Positions 1 through 13,100 of a stretch of DNA of 64,000 nucleotides are shown here, piece by piece. Source of the DNA: Diabrotica undecimpunctata (taxonomy: Eukaryota; Arthropoda; Insecta; Coleoptera; Chrysomelidae). Within the stretch, counting starts at the first letter, position 1. Each line of letters starts with the position of its first letter. Under the pieces are notes generated by a model. That model was not told where the DNA came from. It did no database searches and was given only the letters and a program-made list of their open reading frames with translations. A program made the translations under genes and the position numbers. The DNA is taken from contig NC_092809.1 in the NCBI RefSeq assembly GCF_040954645.1, positions 133,909,914 to 133,973,913 of the forward strand, given 5' to 3'.

Positions 1-935
1 GCATATATCATCCACACCTGCAGCTTTCCCGTTTTTTAACCTCATACCGTCGTGGAGTTCTTTTAGTGTAAAAGGAGTACCTAGGTGATTTGTCTCCGAA
101 TCCAATCTTCTTTTAATGTTTGGGCCCTTATATCGGTTCGTAGTTCTTTCATTCATAAGGAGTTGAGCAGCGACTTGGTTTGATGGAACCTTGCAAGGCG
201 TTTATGTTCTTTTGGATCAACTTTAAGTTTTTTTTCTACTATGTGTCATGTCCATTTTTCCCAGGGTCTCAATCCACTTTTCCTGTCTGGCTTGACTTAG
301 CTGTTGGAGTCGTACTGCTCCGCAGTCAACCGTTTCTTGGCTAAAAGGGTCAGTGGAATAGAGGGTTTCGTATGTTCTCATTAGTTCTTTGGACTCGCTG
401 GACATTCCGGGAACATATTGTTGTCTACATCCTCTGGGGATAGCTTTTCTAGACACATTTTTGAGTACCTCTACAAATTTTTCATAGTTCTCTACTTTTG
501 GTTCAAGACGTAGCAACTTAGAATCTAGCATGTCTGCATACTTTTGCCAGTTTGTCTTTTTAAAGTTAAATCTCCTTCTGAATGGAATAGCTTGTGGTCT
601 GACAATTGAAAAGATATTTATACCAATTGGTCTATGCTGAGTTTTTGGTATGGGACCATATACTACTTTGGTACATCGGTCTTCGAGGTTGTTACTTGAA
701 AAACAGATATCCGGGTTATATCCTCTTTTCCAAACTTTACTCTGAAAAGATGGTGGAAGTTTAGGATCAGGAATTAACGTGAGGCCACTCGTTTCGGTCC
801 ATGCTTCTACTGCGTCTCCATTTGCGTTCGAATCTGCATAGTCCCAGAGTAAACTGTGACTGTTAAAGTCTCCCAGTACAAGCTGATTGGGTTGTGATTG
901 GAAGCTAGTTGGAGGTGAAAAACACCAGACCAAAC
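1..935 (-). mobile_element. 5' part of a non-LTR retrotransposon (jockey-type endonuclease and linker), cut by window edge
   Basis: The - strand frame 933-223 (236 residues) has the C-terminal half of an apurinic-type endonuclease: LVLGDFNSHSLLWDYADSN near residues 19-37, then a YNPDICF strand and KTQHRPIGI, the usual D-N and S/T-H motif area. It continues with the linker common in jockey-like LINEs (YVPGMSSESKELMRTYETLY). Past the stop at 223 another frame carries the start of the reverse transcriptase (MRLKNGKAAGVDDI near 45-1), so the element is frameshifted and runs off the left edge. The N-terminal part of the nuclease is missing. Family assignment within LINEs is inference. Confidence 0.75.
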
Positions 936-997
936 CAAATTCTGAAAAATATTTAATTTACCATATTTATAAATAGGTTCACAACACCATAAAAGAA

Positions 998-2450
998 ATG
1001 AAACTTCTAAATTTAAGTATACTTGGAATAAGTGAAATGAGATGGCCAGAATCTGGCAAAGTTACTATGTATGATCCCATACAAGACTATGAAGAAGAAG
1101 AAATTGAAAAATTGTATCATGATTTAGAAAAAGTAGTAGCATTTACAAAGAAACACGAGATCAATATTGTCATGGGAGATTTTAATGCGAAGATTGGTGA
1201 AGAAGAACAGGAAGATATCATAGGCAAAGATGGTCTGGGAATACGAAATGAAATAGGAGATATGTTGGCATCTTTTTGTGTAAAAGCAACTAGTAATAAC
1301 AAACACAATTTTCAAACTTCCAAAGCGTCGTCTTTACACTTCGAGATCACTAGCATATACACATGAACGTGTGGTTCGTAACCAAATCGACTTTATATGT
1401 ATAAATAAAAGATACAGAAATTCAGTATTAGCTGTCAAAACATATTCAAGTGCAGATGTGCAAAAGTGCAGAAGATCACAGTAGGAAAAATAAGACTGAG
1501 ATTAAAACAAATACAAAGACTAAAAAGCAAACAGTTACTATTGATAGAGAAAAGATGTCAAATAATATCGTAAAACAATAAATAATCAGTGTATGAGAAC
1601 AAAAAATAAAGTTGACATCAAGCAAAGATGAAAGTACTGAGGAAAACGGGATGAGAATTAAGGATATATTAAAGACCGTTCAAGAAACAAAATTAAGTGC
1701 AGTAAAAACAAGAAGAAAACAATGGTAGACACAGAAGAAATACTGAGACTCATGGATCAAAGAAAAAAATTTAAAAATAAAGATAAAAACGAATACAAGA
1801 GGATCCATGTAATAATCAGGCAGAAGATAAGACATGCGAAAACACAATTTCATAGTAGAAATGTAATGAAATTGAACAATATGAAAAGAAACACGATATA
1901 TTTCATCTGCACAAGAAATGAAAAGAGATCGCCGGAGTCAAACGGAAACAACTATCCCAAAGTTAAGAATACAAAAAAAAATTCTGAATTATTTTAAGAT
2001 GAAAAAGTAGAACACTATACACCTATTACTATAACAGGTCCATCTATAATAGAAAGTGAGGTTATATGGCCAATACAAACAACAAAAAAATGGAAAAGCA
2101 CTTTGCCCCGATGAAGTAAGTGCTGAAATACTAAAGTTTTTGAGAGAAAATGGAGTTAAAGCACTGTGTGGTCTCTTTAACAGAATTTATGACATTGGGA
2201 TGTTACCAACTGATTGACTTAAGTCCTTAAGTCAACATTTGCCACAATACTAAAGAAACATCGTGAAAATACATGCAGTGATTACCAGACAGAAAGTCTG
2301 ATGAGTCACGTTTTGAAGATATTCCTGCGAATAATACATAGCAGAATATACACGGTATTGAACGAGAGAATTAGCAATAGTCAAAAATCGTCAAAAGTTT
2401 TAAATTCAAGAAATTCAACATGCTACAAGACAAGTGACAAGTGACAGTCG
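998..2450 (+). mobile_element. Decayed RTE-like LINE, copy 1 (endonuclease to early RT)
   Basis: The frame 998-1366 begins MKLLNLSILGISEMRW, the start typical of RTE-type endonucleases, then jumps to NIVMGDFNAKIGEEEQEDIIG, so part of the nuclease is deleted. Further on are a lysine-rich linker (1722-1997) and RT start motifs near 2110-2220 (PDEVSAEILKFLRENG, LFNRIYDIGMLPTD), with stops and frameshifts. The copy is dead. The stretch from about 1531 to 2040 matches 3405-3970, a second copy of the same family. Confidence 0.75.
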
Positions 2451-3389
2451 GCTTAAATTATCTTTATGAAGTAGTAGGTGTTTGAATTGTATTTTTGTAT
2501 TTGTCTATCTTTTCATCTACCGATAATGTGTTAGATCTGTTATATAGCTCTTCATTTTTGTTAAAGTATTATTGTGGTATAAGGCGTTAAGTAGTTACAC
2601 CGTTATCTAGAAAAACTCTTGTTCCAATACTTTGCGTCCACTGCATAACATAATTACAGATTATTTGATCAGTATCAAAAACATTGGTGAGATAGAACTT
2701 GAATAATTCTGCACGTATAGCAATAATCCAATTTTAGAACTTTTTGTATATAGAATTTTGAGCTTCTGTAAATAATACACTAAGATCTTGTTTATATAAA
2801 TTGTTTGCATGCAACAGAAAATATTTTATCCATCTCTCTAGTATTAGAAACCCGAGCGTTAGTCCCGTAATCCTCTAGAAAGAAATCAAAATATATTGCT
2901 TTGCTCCGCTATAAATGAGGGTGCAAAAGAGAATAAAAATATGTTATAGATACATTAATACCAAAAACAAGGGACCATATGGAAGACGAAGCTAAGGTCC
3001 ACCTAGAAAGACTTACTTAACTTATTTCTTCGAATTACCTGTCAAATTTCTCAGTTCACCCTAAGTTTTTCCAATTCTTTGTGCTGTCTTGTCAAGGGTC
3101 CACTTCCATGTACCGCGGAGTATACCTTTCCTTGATAATTCCATCTCAAAGCTTTCTGTTCAATAGCATTATCTGTTTTCCTAAGAATGTAGCCAACCCA
3201 CCTTCACTTAAGGTATGTTATCTGCATATATCTTATCTCGTTTATCGAATCTCTCTCCACAATTCTTCGTTTGAAATAAAGTTCGTATTTTTCTATCTAT
3301 TTTTTAGGTCTCACAAGCGTTCAATAGAACACACTTAACGTTGGGGTTGAAGATGCAAAGCTTGGTATTTCGAGAGATTTATTTGTTCC
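2451..3389. other. Intergenic AT-rich stretch, no gene recognised
   Basis: No convincing coding region on either strand. The frame 3081-3338 (+) has no recognisable domain and is probably chance, or old repeat sequence. Confidence 0.4.
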
Positions 3390-4860
3390 TCTAGGTAGGC
3401 TAACAGTTACTATTGATAGAGAAAATTTGTAAAATGATATCGTAAAACAAGAAATTATCAGCGTATTAGAAGAAAAAATACAGAAGCAAAGATGAAATTA
3501 ATGAGGAAAAAAGGGACGAGAATTAAAGATATATTAAAGACCGTTTAAGAAACAAAATAAGTGCAGTAAAAACAAGAAGAAAACAAGGGTGGATGGCAGA
3601 AAAAATACTGAGACTCTAGGATCAAAGAAAAGAAATCAGAAATAAAGATAAAAATGAATACAAGAGGATACACGCAATAATCAGGAAGAAGATAAGACAT
3701 GCGAAAACACAATTTCATAGTAAAGAATGTAATGAAATTCAACAATAATAAAAGAAACACGATACATTTCATCTGCACAAGAAATTAAAAGAGATTGCCG
3801 GAATCAAACTCAAACAACTATCACAAAATTAAGAAGATAAAAACGGATACAGAATATCGGATATCAATAAACAGTTAAAAGAATGAAAAAACTAAATTTC
3901 TGAATCATTTGAAGATGAAAGATTAAAACACTATACACCGATTGCTACAACAGGTCCATCTGTAGAGCCTTGTTCAATATCCAAGTTCTGATCCAGAGAT
4001 GCAGAGATATAAATCAAAATGTAAACATATGTGTTAAATGTTAAATAAATATAAAAAGAGGAGTGAGACAAGGCTGTATACTATCGCCTTTACTCTTTAA
4101 CTTGTATTCAGAAGAAATATTTAAGGAAGCAATAATGGAGACCACAGAAGGTATTATTGTTATCGGTGGAACCGTAAATAATATAAGATATGCCAAAGAT
4201 ACCTTAGTGCTGGCTAATTGCGAAGAAGACCTTCAAAATCTAATAAACAAAATAAAACAAGCATGTGATCAGTATGGATTAAAACTCAACATTAAGAAAA
4301 CTAAATACATGATAGTTGGCAAACAAAACTATATACAGGACGAGGGTATAAAAGTCAGAGATTCCATACTGGACAGAGTAGGGAAACTCATGTATCTCGG
4401 CAGTAATATGAATGTCAGCTGGGATCCAACCGTAGAAATTAAAAGCCGTGTAGAACAAGCCCGAGCCACTTTTGTGAAAATGAGGAACGTTCTTTGGAAC
4501 CACGATCTTAGCATTAACCTTTGTGTTCGAATGACATACTGCTATATTTTTTTCAGTGCGACTGAAAACACAACTGGTCAATATAATAAAGAGACGCAAG
4601 CTAGAATACTTCGGTCACAATATGAGACACCCTAAAAAATATAAACTTTTACATCTGATCATTCAGGGAAAGATCCAAGGTAAACGTGGTCCTGGTAGAA
4701 GGTGAACATCTTGGCTGAAAAATCTAAGATAGTGGTACGGAAAATCGACTATATCATTATTTAGAGCTTCTGTCAATAAAATCACGATACCGAATATGGT
4801 AGCCAACGTGATATCCAACGAGCAATAACGGTCATGGATCTAGAAAAAGAAGAAGATAGG
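3390..4860 (+). mobile_element. Decayed RTE-like LINE, copy 2 (linker, RT palm, C-terminal region)
   Basis: The linker region 3405-3970 repeats 1531-2040 of the first copy with many substitutions. The frame 4063-4635 gives reverse transcriptase palm motifs: MRQGCILSPLLFNLYSEEI, then NNIRYAKDTLVL, where the canonical YADD has become YAKD. It continues with KLMYLGSNM and WNHDLSINLCVRM. Past 4635 other frames carry the C-terminal end. The changed active-site residue plus frameshifts mean the copy is inactive. It points the same way as copy 1, so the two may be separate insertions or a duplication. Confidence 0.8.
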
Positions 4861-4879
4861 GTAGACATATAAATGCTGC

Positions 4880-5610
4880 GTTCGTCTTTCTAATGAGAGT
4901 TTTAACAACATCTAGAGCACCTCTATCCGCCATCTCTACCCAAAGTGTATAAAATAGTGCAGCCCTGCTAAACTCCAGCATTCACTGTGATAGCATTTGA
5001 CAGCTTGCTCTGATCGACTCAATACTTACTTAAACGTAATAACTCAGTGTAAACGCGATAGCATATTGCTTCAAAATATCCCACAATACCTGACGTTCCA
5101 CAGAATCAACAGCTTTCTCAAAATTTGTAAATGTGTGGTAAAGTGTTTTCTACAGGATTATACTGAGGATATTATGTGCTCTAAATCATGCCTGTTCCTT
5201 TCATAATCTGGTTTCGACATATTCTCTAACCCAATTCAATTATTAGAGCAATAGTTATTATAGTTTGTAATATCTCGCTTCTTGTGAAGTTTAACACTAG
5301 AATATTTACATTTTTCGAGTGACCTTCCTTCTGACCAAATCCGTTAAGTTAGCAACTGAAGTAATCGCACCATAATATCTTCATCTGACTTAAGCAGATC
5401 AGCAGGATTATTATCTGTGCCAAGGGCCTTTTTATCATCATTATCACCACGGTAAACCACCACCACCTTAAAAGGCCTCGACCTTCTCAAGTTTTCTACA
5501 CCATTTTACTCTGTCCCTTCTCCGATCTTCTCAGCATCCTGTGTTGCCCCGTTTATCCACCTCAGCTTTGGTCTGCCTCTGTCTTCTTATTTCCACCGTT
5601 TCCGCTGTTA
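4880..5610 (-). mobile_element. Very decayed LINE fragment
   Basis: Translating the - strand in several frames gives scraps resembling LINE sequence: an RT block like FEKAFDSVDR with the intact bases scattered over 5090-5160, and near 5600-5480 a tail resembling the GRPKLRWIDG C-terminal end. No frame is open for more than about 60 residues. Assignment rests on pattern only. Confidence 0.45.
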
Positions 5611-6430
5611 AAATCTTTTTTACCATATTCCGGGACCTGTACAGCGTTTTCCGTTCTTCCAACAATAGAGAAATCTACCTCTCATATTATGAAGTGATAA
5701 CAGACACACTTTGTAAGATGGTCCGTTAAGTCAACATCCACTAAAATTTATGTTAATATGCAAGATGCCAAAAGCATATTATGTAAATCTTATAAATAGA
5801 AATTTATACAAAAATTGTACATACATTACTTAATTTGTATAGAAAGACAGTGAAAAAGTTACTCCATTTTGTTTTGGTGTGGACAATGTGTATTGCATTT
5901 ACATTACATCTTACAATTACATCTTGTGACTTTATGATCAGTAGAGAATAGTTGGCATGTTAAAACTAACTATGTACAGCATTGCTTTTTGAAAATGTAC
6001 TTTTGCTTTTAGGTTTTCTAAAAATGTTTTCAAAAATTTTGAAATGATCAAAATCTTTGAGTCTATTTTAAAAAATTAGTTTTCGAAATAGTGACGTAAG
6101 GAGTTGGTAAGTGTTCCAAGTTTACCAATATGTTAATATTAAAAAAAATATCTTTGACTGGCGTGATCCCACAGTTCTACTGGTATTGAAGAAATACGTC
6201 AACATTTTAGTGTTCCAAAAGTTCCTTTCTCGCAAAAAAAAAACGAATCCAAAATCAAATATTGTAATTAAAGTACTTATAATACAATATAACTAAGTAA
6301 AATTTAGTGCAGTTTATTATAATAATTTTAAACTATCTGATTTTGAAATGTATTTTTAGAAAATAAATTGATAGATTATTTTGAACAAAACTTAAGTTTC
6401 ACACCTAGTACAAAGGTGTGTTGCCCATCA
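5611..6430. other. AT-rich spacer without recognised features
   Basis: Low-complexity AT-rich DNA; the short frames at 5541-5729 and 6111-6296 look like chance or lie in old LINE sequence. Confidence 0.4.
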
Positions 6431-6439
6431 TCCTCGTCT

Positions 6440-8351
6440 TCTTATCAAGCACAGGAGCAGCGTGCCCAACCACAGCATTTTCGGCCCATTATTCATCCTT
6501 CATCGGATTGCGACAAAAAATAATACAATAGATGCATTGAGCATCCTTCTCCTTAGATTCTTCTTTTTCTTCTTCTTTTCTCCTTTCTTTGTTTTTTTGT
6601 ATATTTTTACCCTAAGTTTGATCTGTTTTAGAGTTGATTACGAGTTTTTTGGTGATCTTCCTTTTCTTTGCTGGATTTTCTCTGTTTTGTTGTGACTCCA
6701 AAAGGTCATTCTTGTAAGGTGATTCAATGATTATAGTGGTCTTCTTTTCGTGACATGGATTGTTACTCGAGTTACTTTTGGTATGGGCATGATATCTTTC
6801 GGATATGTTACAAACGAAGATGATTATGTTTCGTTGTTAGTCGTCCATAAACAACTAGGCCTTTCATCGTTACTTTTAGCAATTTTTTTCAGGCGTTTTT
6901 TCTTCTCGTGTTTGTATATTCTTCCGCATTTATTTCCCAATTTCTAGTGACATCCTCAGACTCTGTTTGTGAAAAAATTTGTTGCATTGGTTTGAGGCTG
7001 AGGAGTCTCTTCCGGTTGGGGGTTAAAGGGCTGTGCAATACTGACAAATTTGGCTGATAATCAGTCATTTTAGTTGGAGCAAAATCAGCGTCTGTAAAAA
7101 GTGTCGATCCATCGGTCAGATTCCAGTAGCTCTAAACGAATCTATGGCAGTTGCCATGCTTGCTGCGCTTATAACGGCCTAAACAAATAAACTTGCAATC
7201 TGGAATTGGGTCGCTAAACGCCTCGTATGGCACCGGGCCATTTCTTTACTTAGTTACTATAATACGTGCTTAGAGGCTTCATGAAACCTACTTTTAAAGG
7301 CTGAAGACGATGGGTGCAATGTGGGGAGATGCATAGTAGTACAATATTATTTTCACGGGCGAAATCAATCACTGCCATGTTTTTTACGTGGGAAGCATGT
7401 CCGTCTAACAACAAAAGCACTTTCTGACCTATTGGTGCATTAGAACATTCCTTAAAACAATTCAGCCACAACAGAAATAAAGCACATTAAATACATCCCG
7501 ATTCATGATATTTACTCCAAATCCAGTTGGTGCTCCGTCCATTAATTCATCTTTCATACGCTTACCTGGAAAATAAACATCGGAGACATGTAGTCTCCCA
7601 CACAACCAAAACATATGACCGTCGTCATAATTTTCCCTCGCTCTGTGGATGTCAAAACTCATATCTAGCGTTTTCCAGTTGCAGCTAATATTTTAGAATT
7701 TTTACAAACTTTGCCGCCCCCGTTTCGTCGACATTGTAGATATTCTGTTGGAATTCAAGCAGTGGAACGTGGAATTAGATAGGGTGACACTATCTTCCCC
7801 TAAATTGTTTACAGCTGTTCTTGAATATATGTTCAAGCAAATGGAACGAGAGGATAACATGGGAATTAATATAAATGGGGAATATCTGAACCACCTAAGA
7901 TTTGCCGATGACATCGTTTTAATATCTAATAGAGTTGATAAAGCTACAAAAATGCTGCACAGGTTTCAATGTCGCTTCAGGTTTCCTCAGGTTTATATGT
8001 TTATGTCTTTTTAAAAAGCTTTGCTGTCAATTAAGACCAGCCATGCCATTATTTACTTTAAATTTATGTGCAATAGGATTTTTTTCTGCTAAGTAAAAAG
8101 CTAGCGTTCTCAGCTCACAAGAGGTTAATCTATAAAATCGCTCCTCCATAAGTTTAAAATATAAGCCTTCAATTCACTCTCTTGTTCGGGGGTGAAAACA
8201 GTTATGTAACGACCCAACTTTTTTTCTACAGAAAAGTTTACGATGCTTTTTTGTACCCTATTTGATTCGATATCAAGCTGAAGACTGCTTTCGTCATCGA
8301 TTTCTCACTCCAGGAATGTTGTTTGGTTTTTCTTTTGTACGTTCTAACCAT
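6440..8351 (-). pseudogene. Broken pogo/jerky-like transposase
   Basis: Read on the - strand, the frame at 8351 begins MVRTYKRKTKQHSWSEKSM, a pipsqueak-type helix-turn-helix start, followed by LRTLAFYLAEKNPIAHKF, the CENP-B type DNA-binding part, to about 7983. The DDE part resumes near 7742 with NVDETGAAKF, then GHMFWLCGRLHVSDVYFPGK and VLLLLDGHASHVKNMAV (7430-7380). The region of the third catalytic acid reads HRLQPLKVGF, where related proteins have PLD, so that residue is Lys here. A LINE piece (7745-7985, + strand) splits the two halves, and several stops and frameshifts follow. It is a dead transposase; its 5' flank carries the GGGGCAAAGTGGGG-type repeats at 8413-8811. Confidence 0.75.
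7745..7985 (+). mobile_element. LINE reverse transcriptase fragment inserted in the pogo-like gene
   Basis: The + strand shows SPKLFTAVLEYMFKQ, then GININGEYLNHLRFADDIVL, with FADD the RT active-site motif. Only about 70 residues of RT remain, so both ends are missing. It sits exactly where the transposase on the other strand is interrupted, which suggests insertion into that element. I could not define a target-site duplication. Confidence 0.75.
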
Positions 8352-8412
8352 GGTGCTTACGAAATAATACAAGAACATGTATATAGGTAACCAACGTAGT
8401 CTAAGTACAAGG

Positions 8413-8812
8413 TAATAGAGGCAAAGTGGGGCATCAAGTAAACTGAACCCCACTTTGCCCAATATAATAGTACGTTATGCTAGCTTACCTTAAAATATAT
8501 TCATCTGCTTTATAGGGTATTAATAAACACTTAGCCAGCACTTTTGACAGTCCAATGTCGTAGTTTGTTATGTTTCTAAATAAATGCAAAATAGAAAACG
8601 AGTGTAGATAATATATCAAAGCACGTATTTTTCTATCAAGACGCACCATAAACGTAAATCGAATAATAATCAACTGATGCTTGTGAGGATCATGCATCAC
8701 CTGACAACCACTCGACAGAGATATACGCTGTTGTCGGAAGTATAGGCATTTCTGAAAAACAGAAAAACCTCACTTTGCCCTGATATCCCACTATGCCCCA
8801 CTCTCCCCTATA
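8413..8812. repeat. GGGGCAAAGTGGGG-type inverted repeats, probable transposon end
   Basis: GGCAAAGTGGGG at 8413-8424 and its exact complement CCCCACTTTGCC at 8449-8460 form a 12-bp hairpin with a 24-bp loop. A related block at about 8768-8811 (CACTTTGCCC, TATGCCCCACTCTCCCC) is followed by TATA. The arrangement just upstream of the pogo-like transposase suggests subterminal repeats and the terminal repeat of that element, with TA as the likely target. The matching far end was not found. Confidence 0.55.
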
Positions 8813-9924
8813 TTTATTCATATTGTATCGATAAGGTAGCCTGAGATTCTAAGTTGGCACCTTATTAGCTCTTTTGACATTTCTAACAAATTGAAGTAAA
8901 GATTCAGGCACAAATAACTGTGTGTCCAAAGAACAGAACCTATTCAAAGAACAACTGGAAGGAGGTGGAGGGACTTAAATAAGTCCAATAATCAACTTCA
9001 TATTTGATGAAGTGATACAACAAAGAAAATGGGAATCAAGAAATAAAAATAATGTGTTATGCAGATGTCGTAGTCCTGATAGCAGAGAATATCAACTTGT
9101 AAGTTGTAATTACAAATATAAGTGAAGTTACACGTCTTTTCCCCTTCTACCGGTAATTTGACAGATTACGTTAAAATAAGGGTAACTTAAATAAAAGTTC
9201 TCTGTCCTGTATTTAATTTAAATACAGGCCGCAAAACTGCGAATGCATATAATGTCAAAATAAAGGTGCTCTTATTACAGGACCATATAAAGCACCTCTT
9301 CAATAACTCTCTAATATCTGTAAATACTTTAAATTACTGATAATATGAGTAAAAACGTATAACCAGAGTTTTTTTAAATATTGCTCCAACAATAACACTA
9401 CATGTATTTCAAAATTTGTTTAGTGATAAGGCTCATCGATCATTCTAGTCAAGTGTTTTCTCGGCCAGAGTGTGCAAGCAAGGTGAACACTGATCTTTAT
9501 GTCTGCGTCTGTTTTTGATTATCTTCCTTTATTGATGTAATTTTTACCTGGTCAAAAATTTCTTCTTCTGCTAGTGGCCTATCGTATTTTATTAGCAGCT
9601 GTCAAAAATTTAGTTAATTATTATTATGTAGCTGGATCTTGAATCACCGTTGACCGTGATCAGAGCAAGAATGTTATCAAAATACTTAATAATATAACCA
9701 AACCTGTGTTCCAAAGTTAAATAGTATTCACCAACTAAAGGTAAAACACTCGTGTGTATGTGGTGTTAAATATAAATGTCATCTACATACTCTTAAGTTT
9801 TTTCGTCTATAAAAACGCTTTGCACACCCTAATGTAATTTCCCACCTTATAACACTCCCTCCACGTAACTTACGAGTCAACCAACAACGTATTTTAACCA
9901 CTAATCATTTATTTACTACTGTAG
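8813..9924. other. Spacer upstream of the first visible scarface-like exon
   Basis: No coding exon recognised. It holds the repeat at 9112-9233 (separate entry). The missing 5' exons of the + strand gene could be here or off the left edge; none could be supported. Confidence 0.4.
9112..9233 (+). repeat. Repeat copy with intact palindrome (empty site of the mariner-like insertion)
   Basis: This stretch matches the reverse complement of 37497-37605 over about 100 bases with scattered differences, for example AGTGAAGTTACACGT and AAATAAAAGTTCTCTG. It contains a 23-bp palindrome at 9206-9228 with arms CCTGTATTTAA and TTAAATACAGG around one central T. In the other copy the same palindrome is split by a mariner-like transposon. 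Confidence 0.7.
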
Positions 9925-10191
9925 GCATGCAGAGACATAGAAACTGGTATCTTGGGTAAATGCTGCCGCGATCCTAACTACAAAGATCCATGGCCATCTG
10001 CAAACTTAGTCGATGGAATTGATGACGGTCAGTACAAAGAAGATAACTTCTACGGCCAACACCAACTTCTGAACTCCAACAGATTGGCGAGAAATGCTAC
10101 CAGAGGAGTAAAAGGAATTAGAAGGCAGACTGTTAAGAGAGTCGAGGATGAAATCAGAGCTGCGCAACCAACTTGCGGAGGAAGGAACTTG
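9925..10191 (+). CDS. scaf: scarface-like, visible exon 1
   Basis: Starts after AG at 9923-9924 in phase 0 and ends before GTAAAT. It encodes [20 protein letters not shown] onward, the end of a clip-like cysteine module, and finishes with the CGGRNL linker cysteine that normally pairs with the protease domain. Confidence 0.85.
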
Positions 10192-13100
10192 GTAAATATG
10201 AGTTTTGTTTATATCTGCTCAATTGTTTTGTAATTACGAACTATATTTCTTAATCGAGCTAACTAAAGACTAACTATACCAATATTCATATATTAAGCCA
10301 ATTTGTCTTGAAAACTTATTGCAAACTGTTGTATTTAAAATGATATGACATCGAAAGCTAGTAAATCTAAAACAGTTGCTCCACTTGACCGCCATCCGAT
10401 TTTATACATGAATTTGTTCTAGTGATGGTGAACATGGTAATTTTTAAATCACGCTGTAATCGGTGACGGTGACTTTTTTAATAATGGTGATTTTTAACGG
10501 TGGCCGCGATTTTTTTATGTTCAGTAACAGGTAGTCACAATAATCGTAAACTAAACAACACGATCAAGATTATTCTGCATTAGATAGTACTAGCCACAGA
10601 CCCACGACAAGATAAGGTATTGCAAGAGAAACGACAAGATAAGGTATTACAGAAGAATATAAATATCTTCTTTTTACTATATTTGTGTTGCAAATGACAC
10701 TCAATTTTTTTCAGGACCCTCAGGACGTTTTTAAAGACCCTCACAATTGTGTGCCTTGATGCCATACAAAATTGTGAGATAGTCACAATTGTATACTCTG
10801 GGACTTAAAAAGTTGTGAGTAAATGTGTATTATAACGAGGATATTAAAATATTTTATTCAAAAATATTGACAACAGATATATTGAACATTTTAATACATA
10901 ATGCAAACATATACTACTTAAAACTATCGCATATGAAATGATTTGAATTGAATAAAATTTATCACAATTGATAAGAAACACTAGAGTCAGAACTAATCAA
11001 CTACAGACAATAATAGGTTACCGCAGATTACAACCGGTAACAATAGAGTCCTTAATGTATGCAGACGACATAGTAATAATAGCAGATTCCGAGAATAAAA
11101 TGCAGAAACTAATGGATATATGGGTAGAACAAATAAAAGAACTAAAAATGGAGATACACGAGGAAAAAAGTAAGATAATGATAATCAGCGGCAAAGGAGA
11201 TAAGGAAGATAATCAAATAAAGATAAAATGTAAAAACTCAGAATTGGAAATAGTAACAACTTACTAATACCTGGGAAGTATAATAACTAATGATGGAAAA
11301 ATAGACTGGGAAATAACAAATAGAGCAAAGAAATCAAACAAGTTATATTATGCGTTAGTCCCAATAATGGGAAAAAGAGAACTTGTACGAGAAACAGGAA
11401 TAAAAATATATAACACAATAGTGATACGGACTGTGCTCTATGCAAGTGAAAACTGGACAATTCTGGAAAAACATAAGAGCAGGATAAACGCAATGGAGAT
11501 GAGACATCTAAGAAGGATAGTTGGAAAGACAAAATGGGATAGATTAAGCAACGAGACTATTAGGAGAATGGCCAACCAGGAACCGATAATGAACAAAATA
11601 GCAAAGAGACAAATGAACTGGTATGGGCATCTGATGAGGATGCAATCCAATAGAATAACAAGAAAAATTTATGAAGCAAAAAACATCGGAAAAAGAAAAA
11701 GAGGCCGACCAAGAAAAAAATGGATACAGCAAGAAGTAGGGGCGGGAAAACTTAAACAAAAATCACTCGAGGAATTGAAAATAATGACAGGAAACAGAAA
11801 AGAATGGAAGAGGTGAGTAAATGGAAATTAAAATATCTAGCCCAAATCCGACACCCTGTTATGGTAAAAGGAAGGGGAGAAAGAAAGAAAGAAAGAACTA
11901 AGGATACTAGATAATATATATACAATACTAACAACAAAGTAATTCATTTAAATCAGTACAAAACTTTCTTGACAATTTTCCTCTTTAAATAAAATTAAAA
12001 ATTACCTCTAGAATTTCACTTAAATTTTTTGTATCAATTTTTTAGGATGTTTTTATAAAAGAAAAAATATATTTAATACGTTTAATGATATTATTTTAAA
12101 TTTATTATTTTACCAAGAGAAATATTAGTAGATAATAATATAAAATATCTTGTATTGCACCGTTCCTAAAATTCACCGTTGGTAAATCACCAGATATTAG
12201 TCACCGTTCCCCGAGTCATCATACTACTAATTTTTCTCGTAAAAATTAGTCAAGATAAATTTTTTTCGACCCGCTAGCCAACACTCTAGCTCAGTTAGCA
12301 CTAGCCAGGGTTTACGTGTGGTATTCTACCACAGAACTCAATCTATAAAATATACTACAAAATTATTAAAAATATATTAAAAAATATTACACAAACCATT
12401 ATAGATTTAAGAAAAGTTAGTCTTCCACCGACAATATTTTTATTATAAAACAAATTATGGGAAAACAAAGAGAATATAATCTAGAAACGCATAATGGATT
12501 TACAGTTTCTTAAAAAGCTTTCGTCCAAGTCGATAGACAAAATATATTTAAAATTGTGGAAAAAAGAGGATACCCAATACGCTTAATTAAGTGTACTGCA
12601 AATCCACGCCTACTGCAAGCTATTTGACGATGTTAGGAATTACTTTTTATTCCGACAATACATCTACAGTTAACCCTTGCAAAACACCATATTTTGCACT
12701 CTTTACGTAGAGAAAAGACGATAAAATGAAAGTAAACGATTGCATTGGTTTTCAGTTCGAGCTCCACCATTCTTCTACACGAGTTTCGATTCTTCACCTC
12801 TCATCCTCCTCTCTCATTTACCAATCATTTTAGGAAGACGTGTAGTAGCTCCAATAATGCTGTTTATCTATATGACCGTTATAGTAACATAACATGTCTG
12901 TGTACGCTAATTCGTTATCTAAGAAAAGTCTCCTGACTACTTGTTGCTGCACATATATGTCTACATCTATACATATGTGTCACATCCAGCCTTTTGCGTC
13001 CAAAGTTGAACATAGGTCTTCCCCAATTTCTTCCAGTGATGTCGGTCTTGAACTTCCTGCAGCAAATTACCAGCAATTCTTTTGACTTTGTCTATCCATC

